A DNA stretch of 64,000 nucleotides from Gonatopus flavifemur (GCA_018340375.1 JAFFJZ010000009.1:992001-1056000); one strand, 5' to 3'. Shown: positions 21,154 to 33,849, counted from the first letter of the stretch. A program made the numbers and translations. Notes: a model not told the origin generated them from the letters alone.

Positions 21154-21308
21154 AGGAATGCTCTAGTCATTGACAAGTTTTTCAACGCTCAACTACCCAA
21201 AAACTAGACGCTTGCAAGTGCCTCGTAGAGTTCTGGTGAAGTAAGCGTGAGTGTCTAGTTGTTGGTTAGTTGAGCGTCACAAAACTCGTCAATGATCAGA
21301 GCATTTCT
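21154..21308. repeat. Hairpin of about 60-bp arms
   Basis: AGGAATGCTCTAGTCATTG at the left matches the complement of the right end with few mismatches over about 60 nt; the loop is about 30 nt. It may be a very short foldback MITE or a long hairpin RNA locus. Confidence 0.75.
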
Positions 21309-21639
21309 ACTAGAGTCAGTCGATTATTTTGTTGAATAACTAGATCAAGGGGAATCATGAAGAGAACAAATTTATTTGAATCAAATAGACTGCTCGTAAG
21401 AGCAGGAACTGAATGTGCCAAAAGTTGGAACGAGTAGCAACGCTAGAAAATAAACAGAATTTTGAAGGCAGAGAGTGAGGAAAATTTCTCTTCGTCCTCA
21501 AGCAATTGCTTTGGCAATACAGCGACGATTGCTCAGACACGAACAATCGCAGAAACTGAAGGCGGTCAATGGTGATTCCGATACTCCAGAAAATTACAAG
21601 GAAAGATAAGTACCTTCATATATATGTGTGTGTATACAT

Positions 21640-21790
21640 ACATATATTTGGATTTTTCTAAAAATGAAAAAATACCCATATCTCCGGATTTGAGGATCAG
21701 ATCTAAATATTCCGGAACGAAATCTTCCCAGAATTCCATCAAGAATGTGCTTTTAGAAAATTGTACGGCAATTTTGAATCACCCAGTATA
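21640..21790. mobile_element. Truncated right half of a foldback MITE
   Basis: This segment matches the right end of the element at 30713-31265, including the CACCCAGTA tip, but its left half is missing. It abuts the first DD41D element. Confidence 0.75.
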
Positions 21791-21800
21791 TATATATATA

Positions 21801-23866
21801 CAGGGTGTCCCATTGTAATCTGTCACTTAGAACATCTCAAAAACGAATAGATTCAGAAGAAAATGTCCCGGGAAAAAAATGTAAGAATCTGAGGGGGACA
21901 TCCGATGGTGAACTTGGCTTTGATCTCAGATCCCACTTTCAAGGTCATTTTGAGGTCAACTCATAGTTTTGAAATAGAATCCCCTATTTTGCACTACCGG
22001 TTCAGATTCTACGCTAAAAACCAAGGAACTTTGGTCCCAAACGTTTCTTCGAAATCCCCATAGATGGCACTCTAATTGATGAGGAAATGAGAATTCTCAA
22101 ACCCTCGGATTGTATTCTGTCTAACATAATGATCAACTCTTGAGTGTTTCTCATTTCCCGGAAAGTAACGTCGGCATCAGCGTTACCCAATGTGCACCAC
22201 GAGGAGGTTGCGCGATCGGACTTCACACATCATTGTGGCCCTGAAAAGGGCCGATTGTCTGGGCTGGAGGTGTATCTTCGGGGACGCATTAGGCATTCAA
22301 AAGATGTTCAAAATGAGCGCCGTTTTGCCTTTGACAAAGCGCAATTCTTCTATGAACGTTTTCTACAGTTGCTTGCAACGTAGCATGTGTTATTGCTGCG
22401 CATGCTCTTCTTATTCGATCTTTCATGTCATCGCGTGTTGTTGGAGGTTCACGGAATACATTTTTTATGTAACCCCGCAAGAAAAAATCAGGTGACGTCA
22501 GATCTGGCGATCTAGGTGGCCATCGCACAGGTCCTCTACGGCCAATTCACCTTCTGGGAAACTTCTCGTCCAAAAATTTTCGAACAGTTCGCATGTAATG
22601 AGGAGCTGCTCCATCCTGTTGGAACCACATCCTTGATCTCACGTCAAGACTCACGTCTTCCATAAGAGCAGGGAGTTCAAAATGCAAAAAACCAAGATAC
22701 TCCGCGCCAGTCAGGTTTCCTCCAAAAAAATACGGCCCTATGATCCTGGAATCTACAATCCCGCACCAAACGTTGACACTCCAACGGTGTTGATGATTAA
22801 TTGTACGGACCCAGTCAAGATTCTGAGCACTCCAATAATGGCAATTGTGCCTATTGAGAATTCCAACATCGTGAAATATTGCCTCATCAGAGAACATACA
22901 GTGACGAGAGAAAGTGGGATCGTCTTCAATTCTCCGTTGGGCCCACGTGCAGAAGTTCAATCTTGTTATGAAATCCTCAGCTGTTAGAGATTGCACCAAA
23001 GTGATATGGTACGGATGATAATCCAACGATTTCAAGATACGCTAAGCTGTGGATCGAATAATCCCGGTCATTTTCTCAATATCCCGGAGACTGATATGGG
23101 GATTAATATGAATTAATGCCAGCACAGCCAGCGATCTCACATCAGGATCATTGTCATCCGCATGAAATTTCTTGTTCCCCTGTCGTTTGAGGAGACCTTG
23201 ACGAGCACGTTGTTCGAGGAATCAGATCGTAATGCGATTTGGACACCTCCAATCTGGGAAACGACGTTGAAACGTTCTCACAGCTTCAGGATAATTTCCC
23301 CGCGCTTCACCAAGACACAACAAAACGTCAACAATATCGTTTGGCGCGTAATCAGACATGATATTCAGAGATGTGTTTCCTCCAAATAATAACAGAGAAC
23401 TGAGCAGTTTGGGAATGGTAAATTTCTGAGGTATTCACACGTGAATCGAAACAATAACAATTCCCAAGAACAAAACCAAAACGAAACACAACCGACGACA
23501 ATTTCCGGGAGATGAGAAACACTCGAGAGTTGGGCATTGTGTTAGACAGAATACAATCCGAGGGTTTGAGGATTCTCATTTCCTCATCAGTTAGAGCGCC
23601 ATCTATGAGGATTCCGGAAAAACGTTTGAGACAAAAGTTCCTTGGTTTTTAGCGTAGAATCTAAACCGGTAGTGAAAAACTAGGGAATTCCATTCAAAAA
23701 ACATGAGTTGACCTCAGAATGACCTTGAAAGTGCGATCTGAGGTCGAAGCCAAGTTCACCATCGGATGTCCCCCTCAGATTCTTACATTGTTTTCCCGAA
23801 ACATTTCCCTCTGAATCTATTCGTTTTCGAGATATTCTGAGTGACAGATTGGAATGCGACACCCTG
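21801..23866 (-). mobile_element. DD41D (rosa-like) Tc1-mariner element, copy A
   Basis: Ends CAGGGTGTC and its complement, set in TATATA. The inverted repeats are long, about 365 bp, and run inward to the conserved GAGTGTTTCTCAT region. The interior encodes a minus-strand transposase relic. Confidence 0.88.
22289..23359 (-). pseudogene. DD41D transposase, copy A
   Basis: From the ATG at 23357-23359 one frame spans the whole gene with three nonsense codons (two in the N-terminal third, one at TGG-to-TGA before IGRRG) and no frameshift. Motifs in order are HITLVQ, the first catalytic Asp in CMFSDEA, NRHNCHYW, VNVWCGI, the second Asp in QQDGAAPH and the third in SPDLTSPDFFL. Forty-one residues separate the second and third Asp, which is the DD41D signature of rosa-like elements rather than DD34D or DD34E. 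Confidence 0.85.
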
Positions 23867-23876
23867 TATATATATA

Positions 23877-26186
23877 CAGGGTGTCGGTTTTAATTCTTAT
23901 ATTGGAATGACTCAAAAACAAGGAGTTTTGGAGGAAAATGTTTCGAGCAAAAGTTGTGAGATTCCGAGGGGGACATCTGATGGTGACCTTGACTTTGGCC
24001 TTGGATCTCAACTTCAAGGTTATTCAGAGGTCAACTTTTGGTTCTTGAATGAAATCCCCTATTTTTGACTGCAGATTCAGATTTGACGTTGAAAAACGAG
24101 AAACTTTTGTCTGAATTATTTTTCCGAATTCCGCACAGATAGCGCTCCAATCGATAATAAATGAGTTTTATGGAACACTCGTATTGCTTTCTGTGTGAAA
24201 CGACATTTAACTCTCCAGTGTTTTTTTTCAGCTTCTGAGGATTACCGTCGCCATTACAGTTACCCAATGTGCACCACGAGGAGGTTGAGCGATCGGATCT
24301 TGCACATCTTTGCGGCCCTGAAAATTTGACGAAATCCCATAAGTAAAAATCCAAAGTGGTAAGATCCGGAGACCTAGCTGAGATTTTCATGGACCAATAT
24401 TGACAATTATGTCTGTTCGCAGTACCGTTACTGTGAATTGTTGCCAAACACAAGTACACAACAATACTTGTGTTCATCATGAACAAGAACGTTCATACTA
24501 GAGCATTGTTTACAAACATAAGTGAAACGGAATGTTTAATATCCTTCATTCATTCACAAATTCTTTTCGATATACGATTCAAACTTGGAGAAGATCTTTG
24601 ATCAGTGTTGTGGAGGTCTCAATACCATGGATTATCCTTGGGATGGAATACTTGATATTCTCCTGATACTAGGAGAATGTCGACGTAATTACGCTGCGGC
24701 ATCAAGATTGTATGGAGAGAGGTATCCAAATAGACGCCAGCCTCCACTTCAGGCGATACGCTCAATAGAAAGACGAGTTAGAAGAATGAATATCCCACGA
24801 GTCAGAAGGCGTTATGATGGAAATCGTATGGATGCACGCTCAGTAGCCGTTTTAGGAATGGTGCACCTGAATCCTCACGTTAGTACCAGAGGAATCCAGC
24901 ACCAATCAGGTATCCCAAGATGAACGGCACACCGCATACTAAGATCTGGTAAATATCATGCTCATCACATTACATTGGTGCAAGCATTAAGTGAAGATGA
25001 TCTTGGACGTAGGGTTGAATTCGGTCAATGGGCCTCGAAGCAACCGCCTGGTTCTCTCAATTACGTGATGTTTAGCGATGAGGTGACTTCTCGCAGTAAC
25101 GGTGTTCTGAACAGACATAATTGTCATTATTGGTGAACTGAAAATCCCAGATGGCATCGACAAGTTGACAATGAACATCGCTGGACTCTGAATGTGTGGT
25201 GTGGGATTTTGAATAGTCAAATCATTGGTCCTTATCTCTTCCAACATACTGTCAGGAAGGAAAATTATCTGCAATCGATTCGGCACAAATTACCAAGGTT
25301 GTTGGAAGATGTTGATCTCTACACATGGAACAGGATGTGGCTTCAACATGAAGGGGCACACCCTCATAACGCTGCAATTGTCAGAAATTTCTTAAACACA
25401 TCTAACTCACACAGATGGATTGGTCGCGGTGGATACATTGCCTGGCCGGCTAGGTCTCCGGATCTTACCCCTTTGGATTTTGACGTATGGGGTTTTATCA
25501 AAGATGTAGTTTATGGAAGACCACCAACGACCAGAGATGACATGAGACGCTGAATTCGAACTGTCTGCCGAACAATTCCACGTCATGTGCTTTTGTCGTT
25601 GGAGTCACATTTTCAGAGACCAATTAGGTTATGCCAACGGGTCAACGGTGCAAATATCGAACATTTGATACGGTGAATCTTCATGCATACTGCAGAGCGT
25701 TTGTCGTGAAACCTCTACAGTCCAGACAATCGGCCCTTTTCAGGGCCATATGGATGTGCAAAATCCGATCGCTCAACCTCCTCGTGGTGCACATCGGGTG
25801 ACTCTAATGGCGGAAACGATCCTCAGAAGCTGGAAAAGAAACACTGGAGAGTCAACTGCCGTTTTGCACAGAAAGCAATACGAGTGTTTCATAAAACTCA
25901 TTTCTCATCGATTAGAGCGCTATCTGTGCGGAATTCGGAAAAATGATTCCGACAAAAGTTTCTTGTTCTCCAACGTCAAATCTGAATCTGCAGTCAAAGA
26001 TAGGGGATTTCATTTAAGAAACAAAAGTTGACCTCTGAATCACTTCGAAGTTGAGATCCGAGGCCAAAGTCAAGGTCACCATCAGATGTCCCCCTCGGAA
26101 TATCACAACTATTGTTTGAAACATTTTCCTCCGAAACTCCTTGTTTTTGAGTTATTCCGATATAGAAATCAAAATGGGACACCCTG
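23877..26186 (+). mobile_element. DD41D Tc1-mariner element, copy B
   Basis: Terminal CAGGGTGTC and complement, about 300-bp imperfect inverted repeats, 10 bp after copy A with only TA repeats between them. The transposase lies on the plus strand, opposite to copy A. Confidence 0.85.
24627..25676 (+). pseudogene. DD41D transposase, copy B
   Basis: A single frame with in-frame TGA codons at 24921, 25134 and 25551. It has MFSDE, NRHNCHYW, NVWCGI and RSPDLTPLDF. The second catalytic Asp is replaced by Glu (QHEGAHPH), so catalysis would fail even without the stops. All three stops are TGA, in line with CGA or TGG decay. An alternative ATG lies at 24585. Confidence 0.85.
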
Positions 26187-26192
26187 TATATA

Positions 26193-28224
26193 CAGGGTGG
26201 GGCATTTAAAGTGTCGCGGGCGTTTTTTCCAAAAATAAAGTGAGATACGAGGAAATTTTCCGGACAAAAGTTGTAGGGTACCGAGGGGGACATCCGATGG
26301 TGGCCTTGGCTTTGACCTCAAATCTCATCTTCAAGGGCATTCTGAGATCAACTCTTGTTTTTTAAATAGCATCTCATATTTTTCACTGCAGATTTGGATT
26401 CTGAGTCAAAAACCAAGAAACTTTTGTCTGAACCATTTTCCTGAAATCCGCAAAAATGGCGCTCTAATCGATATTGTTCCATTTTGAATCTGACATTCGA
26501 ATAACTCGGAAACGAAGGGTCTTGCAAAAGAATGTTTCGTACAAAAGTTGTCAATACACAACACATTTCAATCGTCTACATTACCACCATTCAGAGCTCA
26601 CGCGATGTAAACAAACGACGGGGTTCAGTGAAAATTCACGATTTTGAAAGTCAGTTTGTCAGTTACATTTGATTATTACTTGGTTTATGACATATTGAAA
26701 ATCATGGATATCCGACACACGGTTTCTGAAGAGATCGATATGATCTACATTGACGGTGAAGTGCATAAGAACCCCAGACAAGCATATGACTTGTATGCAG
26801 AACGATTTCCTGAAAGAACAACGCCATCCATTAGGTATTTTCAACGCATTACAAAATTATTCTCAGGAACGGGAAGTGTTACAAGGGAAAAACGACATCG
26901 AATGAGAACTGTTAACGGAGAAAATGCGGAAGTTAATGTACTAGCTGCAGTAGCCAATAATCCACACGTGAGCTCTCGTGAAATTGAACTCCATTCGGGA
27001 ATTTCTCGGAGAAGTGTTCTTCGAATACTGAAACGTCACAAATTCCATCCGTATCACATTTGTTTGCATCAAGACCTTCACGGTGATGATTTTGAAAATC
27101 GTGTACAGTTTTGTCGATGGGGTCTAGCGCAAATGCACAATAACAACTTCATCAACATATTATTTTCTGATGAGTCGATGTTCACCAATCATGGTCAAGT
27201 GAATCGACATAATATGCATTACTGGGCGACAGAAAATCCAAGATAGTTACGTCAAGTAGAGCATCAAAGACAATGGGCTGTGAATGTTTGGTGTGGTATT
27301 TTTCGATCTCGAGTAATTGGACCGTACTTCATTGCAGATACGCTGAATGGAGAGAAGTACAGACATTTCTTAGATCAAGTACTTCCAACATTACTTGAAG
27401 ACATACCTATTCAGGAACGATTGAATATGTGGTATCAACACGATGGTTGTCCATCCCATTATGCAGTCACAGCTCGAGAAATATTGGACAGAGATTATCC
27501 TGGACGATGGATAGGACGTCGTGGACCAGTTCATTGGCCTGCCCGTTCTCCGGATCTTACTTCTCCAGATTTTTTTCTATGGGGATACATAAAAGATACA
27601 GTTCATCAACAAGCACCGACTACACCTCAGAATATGCGTCAACGAATCATCAATGCATGCGCGAGCATCAATGAACATATTTTAGCACGAGTTCAGCAAT
27701 CTTTCGTAAAACGTTTTGAAATGTGTATTGAAGTCGAAGGCCATCATTTTGAGCATCTACTGCATTAAAATTATCCAAGTGATGTAGACGATTGAAATGT
27801 GTTGTGTTTTGTCTGTTATACCCCATCACCTCCGTTTCAGTTCAAGGGGTCCCCCTTGGAATCAGACAACTTTTGTCCGAAACATTCTCCTCCAAGATCC
27901 TTCGTTTTCGAGTTATTCTAATGTCAGATTCAGTATGGAACAATATCGATTAGAGCGCCATCTTTGCGGATTTCAGGAAAATGGTTCAGACAAAAGTTTC
28001 TTGATTTTTGACCTAGAATCCAAATCTGCAGTAAAAAATATGAGATGCTATTCAAAAAACAAGAGTTGACCTCAGAATGCCCTTGAAGATGAGATTTGAG
28101 GTCAAAGCCAAGGCCACCATCGGATGTCCCCCTGGATACCCTACAATTTTTGTCCGAAAAATTTTCTCGTATCTCATTTTATTTTTGGAAAAAACGCCCG
28201 CGACACTTCAAATGCCCCACCCTG
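26193..28224 (+). mobile_element. DD41D Tc1-mariner element, copy C
   Basis: Starts CAGGGTGGGGC and ends with its complement, following copy B after TATATA. The inverted repeats are about 390 bp. They contain an internal block near 26487-26580 and 27790-27940 that itself resembles the tip of a related element, so the termini look composite. Confidence 0.85.
26704..27768 (+). pseudogene. DD41D transposase, copy C, single nonsense codon
   Basis: A 354-codon gene broken only by TAG at 27244-27246. It has an N-terminal helix-turn-helix region, LFSDESMF, NRHNMHYW, VNVWCGIF, the second Asp in YQHDGCPSH and the third in SPDLTSPDFFLWG, 41 residues apart. It is the best-preserved DD41D gene here. An ATG at 26644 would add 20 residues. 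Confidence 0.88.
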
Positions 28225-28234
28225 TATATACACA

Positions 28235-30692
28235 CAGGTCCATTCGAAGTGATATAGTCAAATATCTCGGAAACTAGTGGAGATGGGAAAGAATGTTCCA
28301 GATAAAAAGTTCAGGGTTCCAAGGGGGAAGTATGATGCTGACCTTGAAAAATCTCTCAGAGGTCATTTTGGAGGTCATTTGAAGGTCAAGATGGTATTTG
28401 AAACGAGATTCCCATTTATTTATCATGGCATGGGGAAGCTGGTTTCAAACCCTTCACGAAACACTGGTCATGGACCCCTTTGCGCTCATTGGGGTGCAAG
28501 GTATGGGCCGTCGGAGTTATTGATGAATTAGTCTCAGCGCTACCCAGGAACAACGACGTGGACGTGGTAGTTCTCTGTTCCCTTCAGAGTGCTTGATTAT
28601 TGTGAGTCCCCTCGCCTTTTACATGTGGAGTGCTTGATTATTGTGAGTCTCATCGCCTCTCACATGGGGGGTGCTTGATGCTGTTACAATAATTGCTCGA
28701 AGTTACCCCCCTCTGCCTGGGTACCTGATCCCAGCCTCCGCCGAAAATTTGTAACCGTCTTCAGAAACACTGATCGCGGTATGTTGGCACAAACAGTGCG
28801 GATGCGATCGATCATGTCCTCCCTTGTTGTTGGTTGGGCCTTGGATACTTCGTCTTTCAGGAATCCCCACAAGGAAGAGTCGAGGGATGTCAAGTTGGGT
28901 GAGCGTGGAGGCCCCGCAACTAGCCCACTTCGTCCAATCCACTTTCCCGGGCAATGAGGATCAAGGTATTCTCTCACGATCAATGCGTGATGGGGTTGCG
29001 CTCCATCTAGTTGGACCCACATCCTCTGCCCTGTTTGTAAATCCAGATCTTCAAGCAAGCCTGGTGAATGATCCGCCAGGAATCTCAGGAACATGGGGCC
29101 GTTCAAAGTGCCGTTGAAAGAATGTGGACCGACTAAATAGCCATTGACGATTCCGCATCACACATTTACGCTTCAGCGATGTTGGTTGTCGATTGCTCGA
29201 TACCAATGCGGATCAACATCCGACCAGTGATGAGACTTGTGTCTATTCAAATGCCCAGTGCTCTGAGAAGATGCTTCGTCGGAGAACATCACATAGTCGA
29301 AGAATTGAGGATCGTCAACCAGCCTTGCTCGTGCCCAGTTGCAGAATCTAATTCGAAGTCTCATGTCGAGTGGAGTGAGAGCTCGAGTTAACGTAATGTG
29401 GTATGGTCGATATTTGACATGCTTGAAGATCCACAAAACAGTCCCAATATGGTGAGTGCACGGATATAATTCTCACCGTACCGGTGATGTCTTATATCTC
29501 GCTGCAATACTCCTCGTCGAGCCCTCAATTCGAGTCGACGGATGGTCGTGGGTTGTGCGATGCGACGATCGGGATACCGATCCCGGTAAACTCTTGCGGC
29601 TTCGTTATAATTATTGTGACATGAGCCAAGCACAAGCATCATATCAATGATTTCAGAGGGTGGATAGTAATCAATTTCTCCGATTGAATGGAATGGAATA
29701 AATTGATAAATGTAGATGATTGACGATGCAAAGGAGAAGGACGATTGTGATGGTCTCGGTTTAGAACCAGTGTTCAAATGATCACGTTTTTCCGTAATCA
29801 TTCGCATAACCAACCATAATAAACAGAAATTCGATGTGCCTGTTTGTTTATGTATTCTTGTTCATCGCTTTTCTCCGAAGATCGGGAATGATTCCGATGC
29901 AGATTAGAGTTAATTCCATTGGAGAAAAAAACGTAAACATAAATAAACGGGAACACTGAGTCTCTACTTATTATGGTTGGCAGTAATGTGTACGATTTAT
30001 CACGATTATTGCGTTTCAAATCGCATAAATTATTCCATTCAATTCAATGAGGAGTATAAATGAGTATCGACTCTCAAAAATTGTTTAAAGGTCGCTGGAA
30101 ACATTGGAAGTATTGACCATACAACATAACGTCGATTAGAATGCACATTCGAACGGATACAAAAACCCTTCGAGCTCCCAGAGAATTCACCAAAGAGAGT
30201 GACACTGCAAAAAATTTCTTTGTAGATTTATCAAAAAAATTTGGAAGTTTTTTTGTAAATGAGGGAGGACATGGTCGATCGCATCCGCACTGTTTGTGCC
30301 AACATACCAGGATTATGTACCCAGGCAGAGGAGGGTAACTTCGAGCAATGATTGTAACAGTATCAAGCACCCCTCATGTCAGCGCTAAGAGTAGTTCATC
30401 AATAACTCTGACGACCCATACCTTGCACCCCAATGGGCGGAAATGGGTCCATGACCAGTGTTTTGGAAAAGGTTTGAAATCAGCTGCCCCACGCCATGAT
30501 AAAAAAATGGGATTCCCATTTAAAAAAACCATCTTGACCCCTAAATGACCTCCAAAATGACCTCTGAGGGATTTTCCAAGGCCAGCATCATACTTCCCCC
30601 TTGGAACCCTAACCTTCTTATCTGGAACATTTTTTTCCATCTCCACTAGTTCCCGAGATATTCGACTATATCACTTCAAATGGACCACCCTG
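28235..30692 (-). mobile_element. DD41D Tc1-mariner element, copy D
   Basis: Left tip CAGGTCCATT has lost 4 bp compared with the right tip CAGGGTGGTCCATT. The inverted repeats exceed 450 bp and include the 3' end of the transposase gene. Adjacent to copy C and to the foldback MITE, again through TA-rich spacers. Confidence 0.85.
28684..29813 (-). pseudogene. DD41D transposase, copy D
   Basis: Three frame segments on the minus strand are needed to cover the protein, so there are at least two frameshifts. The N-terminal part carries the helix-turn-helix region, the middle has YVMFSDEAS and NRHKSHHW, and the last 140 residues have VQLDGAQPH and SPNLTSLD, spaced 41 residues. Confidence 0.8.
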
Positions 30693-30712
30693 TATATATA
30701 TATATATATATA

Positions 30713-31265
30713 TATGGGCTTCCTTGAGAGCAGATTCTTGATGCAATTCTGGAAAGATTCCGTCTCGGAATATTTAGATCTGATTCTCAGATCCGGAGAT
30801 ATGGGTATTTTTTAATTTTTAGAAAAATCCAAATACCTCAGAAGTACCATATTTCTGACCTTTGAATCCAACATCATTCTCTCAGTCGGATCACGGGGTA
30901 TCCCCGGAAAGGAATGAATCCCATTCAGCTCCCTCCGTTGTGGAGTTATAGCGGTTTGAAATTCTTTGTATTCCAGTCAATCAGAATTCAACATCTTTGA
31001 ATCGCTGTGACTCCACAACGGAGAAAGCTCAATTACATTGATCCTCCCTCCAGTGACGACCCGTGATCTGATTTTGAGAATGGTGTTGGATTCGAAAGTC
31101 AGACATATGGTACTTCCGAGGTATTTGGATTTTTCGAAAAATTAAAAAATGCTCATATCTCCGGATTTACGGATCTGGTCTGAATATTTCGGACCAAGAT
31201 CTTTTCAGAATTACATTGAGAATCCGCTCTCGGAAAGGTGTACGGCGATTTTGAATCACCCAGTA
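30713..31265. mobile_element. Foldback MITE of about 550 bp
   Basis: Inverted arms of about 200 bp around a less symmetric centre that contains CTCCACAACGG and its complement. The right tip is CACCCAGTA; the left tip has lost about 20 bp. It is set in TA repeats, consistent with TA target use. No coding capacity. Confidence 0.75.
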
Positions 31266-31502
31266 TATATATATATATACATATAATATATATATTTGAG
31301 TAACATATGTGTTTCAATTCATTTGAATATTGAGGAGAGATTGATGATTCTTCTTGAGATTGAGTTATCATTTTCATTATTCGTGCTCGAAAAAGCTTGT
31401 ATGCTAGCTTGCTCGGATTGTGAGGGAAGGAAGACGGACTCCAGGATTGCTGTAATGTGACAATATCATTATTTCAAGAGTTATATCGTTTCCTAGAAAC
31501 AT
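31266..31502. other. Short unassigned stretch
   Basis: A TA repeat followed by sequence without recognisable content. Confidence 0.4.
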
Positions 31503-33650
31503 AATTATCATCATCATCATGAAGTGATCAGTCTAATGACTGGTTTGATGGAATCCTCCAACCTTGTCTATTATCCGCTAGACGCTTGATTTCTACATAT
31601 GTACGACAACCCTCATCTTGTTCAATTCGCTCCATATACCTCAATCTAGATCTACCTTTTCGAGTTTTACCATTCTTTTTTTCTTCCAATATTGTTTCCC
31701 TTGTGCTATTCTTGCTCTTATATCTCTTTCGCTTCTACCGTTTTCTGTAATTATGCTAACCAGATATTTAATTTCTTCGACTTGCTGAATTGTCTCTGCA
31801 TCTATTTTGATTTCCGTTCTTCTTGATGTTTTTGCTGTTGTACAAATCATGAATTTTGTTATGTCCTCATTTATATTCATACAATAGTTTTCTAGTCATA
31901 TTGTGTTCATAGTGTTGAGGATATTTTCTAACTCAGCGCAACTCGTAGCTAATATAGCTATGTCATCCGAAAATCTCAACATGCTCACATTTTCTTTTGC
32001 TCCTTCTATATACAAATTGACGATCAATGGTGATAGTGGAGATCCTTGTCCCAACCCTTTTTCAATTTGTGCTTGTAATGTGTAATTCGATTCGTTATAA
32101 TTCTTAATGGGAATTATGATTTTATCATTCTTTCAAATTCCAATAAATTTTAGAAGAATTCGTCTTCCCAATAATACGGTATGATATAAGGTATTCCTCC
32201 CTATAATATCTCGATACTTACCCTCTCGTTGAAGGAACAGATAATTTTTGAAATGATTACACCCCGAATGAATCACAGTATGACTTAAGAATCAGCGATC
32301 AAGAGGGAAGTGGAATGCTTTGAGGTGAATCGAAATGAGCAACTCGTAATCAGAGGATAGGAGGAAAAATATATGCAACTTTCAGAAATACAAAATGATT
32401 CCTCCTTTCAGTATTCTTCCTCTTCACAAGGCAGTAAATGATTCGATATCGTCTGTGATATATAATCCAACAGTTCTCCTTCACAATCAAAGATTTACAT
32501 TCGTGTACGCGACAATGTTTCGATATATTCTGATTCTTAATCTACTCAAATGTGGAAAACATCTCTCGCCTCACGTAGACCACCGAGACACAACTTGCAA
32601 TGAGTGTGGTGTGGGTTTGTCTAGGTGAGGGTATCAAATGAAATGATAGTTCGGAACAGCTCTATCCATCAATGTCGCAATGACAGAGAGTCAAGAGTAT
32701 TCGCTGTGAAAGAAAGAAACTATGACGTTTCACTCCTCTTAATTTAGCATTCGATCAAGTCGGAGCGAGAATTATATACACAAGAAAATGATCGGGATGT
32801 AATTCAGTTCGACTTTTTGTCGATTTTGACCACTTATCATATATCGGAATATATCATACAATATCAAAAGTTTATTATGAATCATGTGCGAATCAAACAT
32901 CTATCGGATTTGTTGCAAAGTTTTTGTATCGAATGATCTTATCGAAGAGATCATTCGCATGAATTAATGAAAAAAAACTTGTGTTATCATTGGCTCATCT
33001 TGCCTCTCGATATCTCAGTTTGAACTCAAATCAAACTGGGTTTTCATTTTAATTTCAATTAGAAAAGGTTTGATTATGTATACTGACTCTTTAAACTTCC
33101 TTTGATTGCAAAGTATTATTTTGACGCGATCTTTCCCTTTTCCTTTGAAATCAGTCTGACGCACTCACACATGATTCTTTTTTCTTCCCGTAGTTCCGAC
33201 GATCCAACTCTCTTATGTCATCGTCGTATATATTCGACGAGTGGCTGTGTGGTTCAACGCATGCGACGCCCGTGCGTGCTGCGTGTTGACATCTTTTCTA
33301 TAAAAGCTTGATCGACGAAACTTTTATGTACAATCTAAGTATCGATATGTGATTCCAGAATTTCTATGTATAAATTTTGGCTATCGCACGGCGTTGTAAC
33401 CGTACGAATGTTTTATCATATTCATACCGGTACATGCTTCTTCTTTTTGACCCTCTATTTCTATTATTGCGGTTTGATTCTTATATAATTCATATATCAT
33501 TTTCCTATCCTTGAAATTATTTTCTACCATTTTCAGAATCGTGAACATTCTCTCCCAATCAACATGATCGAATGCTTTTTGTATATCTACACTGAGGCGA
33601 AGGATGATTTGATTCAATCGAGGTTCAGTTGCCTCAAGTCCGCCACGCAT
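31503..33650 (-). pseudogene. 5'-truncated RTE-like retrotransposon copy, interrupted
   Basis: The minus strand encodes reverse transcriptase segments matching the better copy at 62-63 kb: the C-terminal RT part (SMLRFSDDIA, then RDIRARIAQG) at 31640-32070 and the middle part (KAFDHVDWE to IIEIEGQK) at 33431-33625. A CAT/ATG microsatellite near 31510 is the 3' tail. The two pieces meet at equivalent positions, so 32075-33430 looks inserted. Stops and frameshifts are present. Confidence 0.75.
32075..33430. other. Sequence separating the two RTE pieces
   Basis: About 1.35 kb with no recognised gene. TGCTT occurs at both joins and could be a short target duplication, but terminal repeats were not identified. 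Confidence 0.45.
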
Positions 33651-33849
33651 TTAGATACGGCGAAATCAATCTAGGAGTTGATTGAACTGCCTTGCGGGTT
33701 TAGGAAATTAGTTGTCCCAATTTCGCGAGGAATTGAGCCAAATCTTGAGGATTTAATTGTAATTCTTGAGAACTTGATTCAATTGATTCTTTGTTTTGAA
33801 ACGACGTAAAACATATTTGTATTGAATCAAAACACTTTCAACCCATTAG

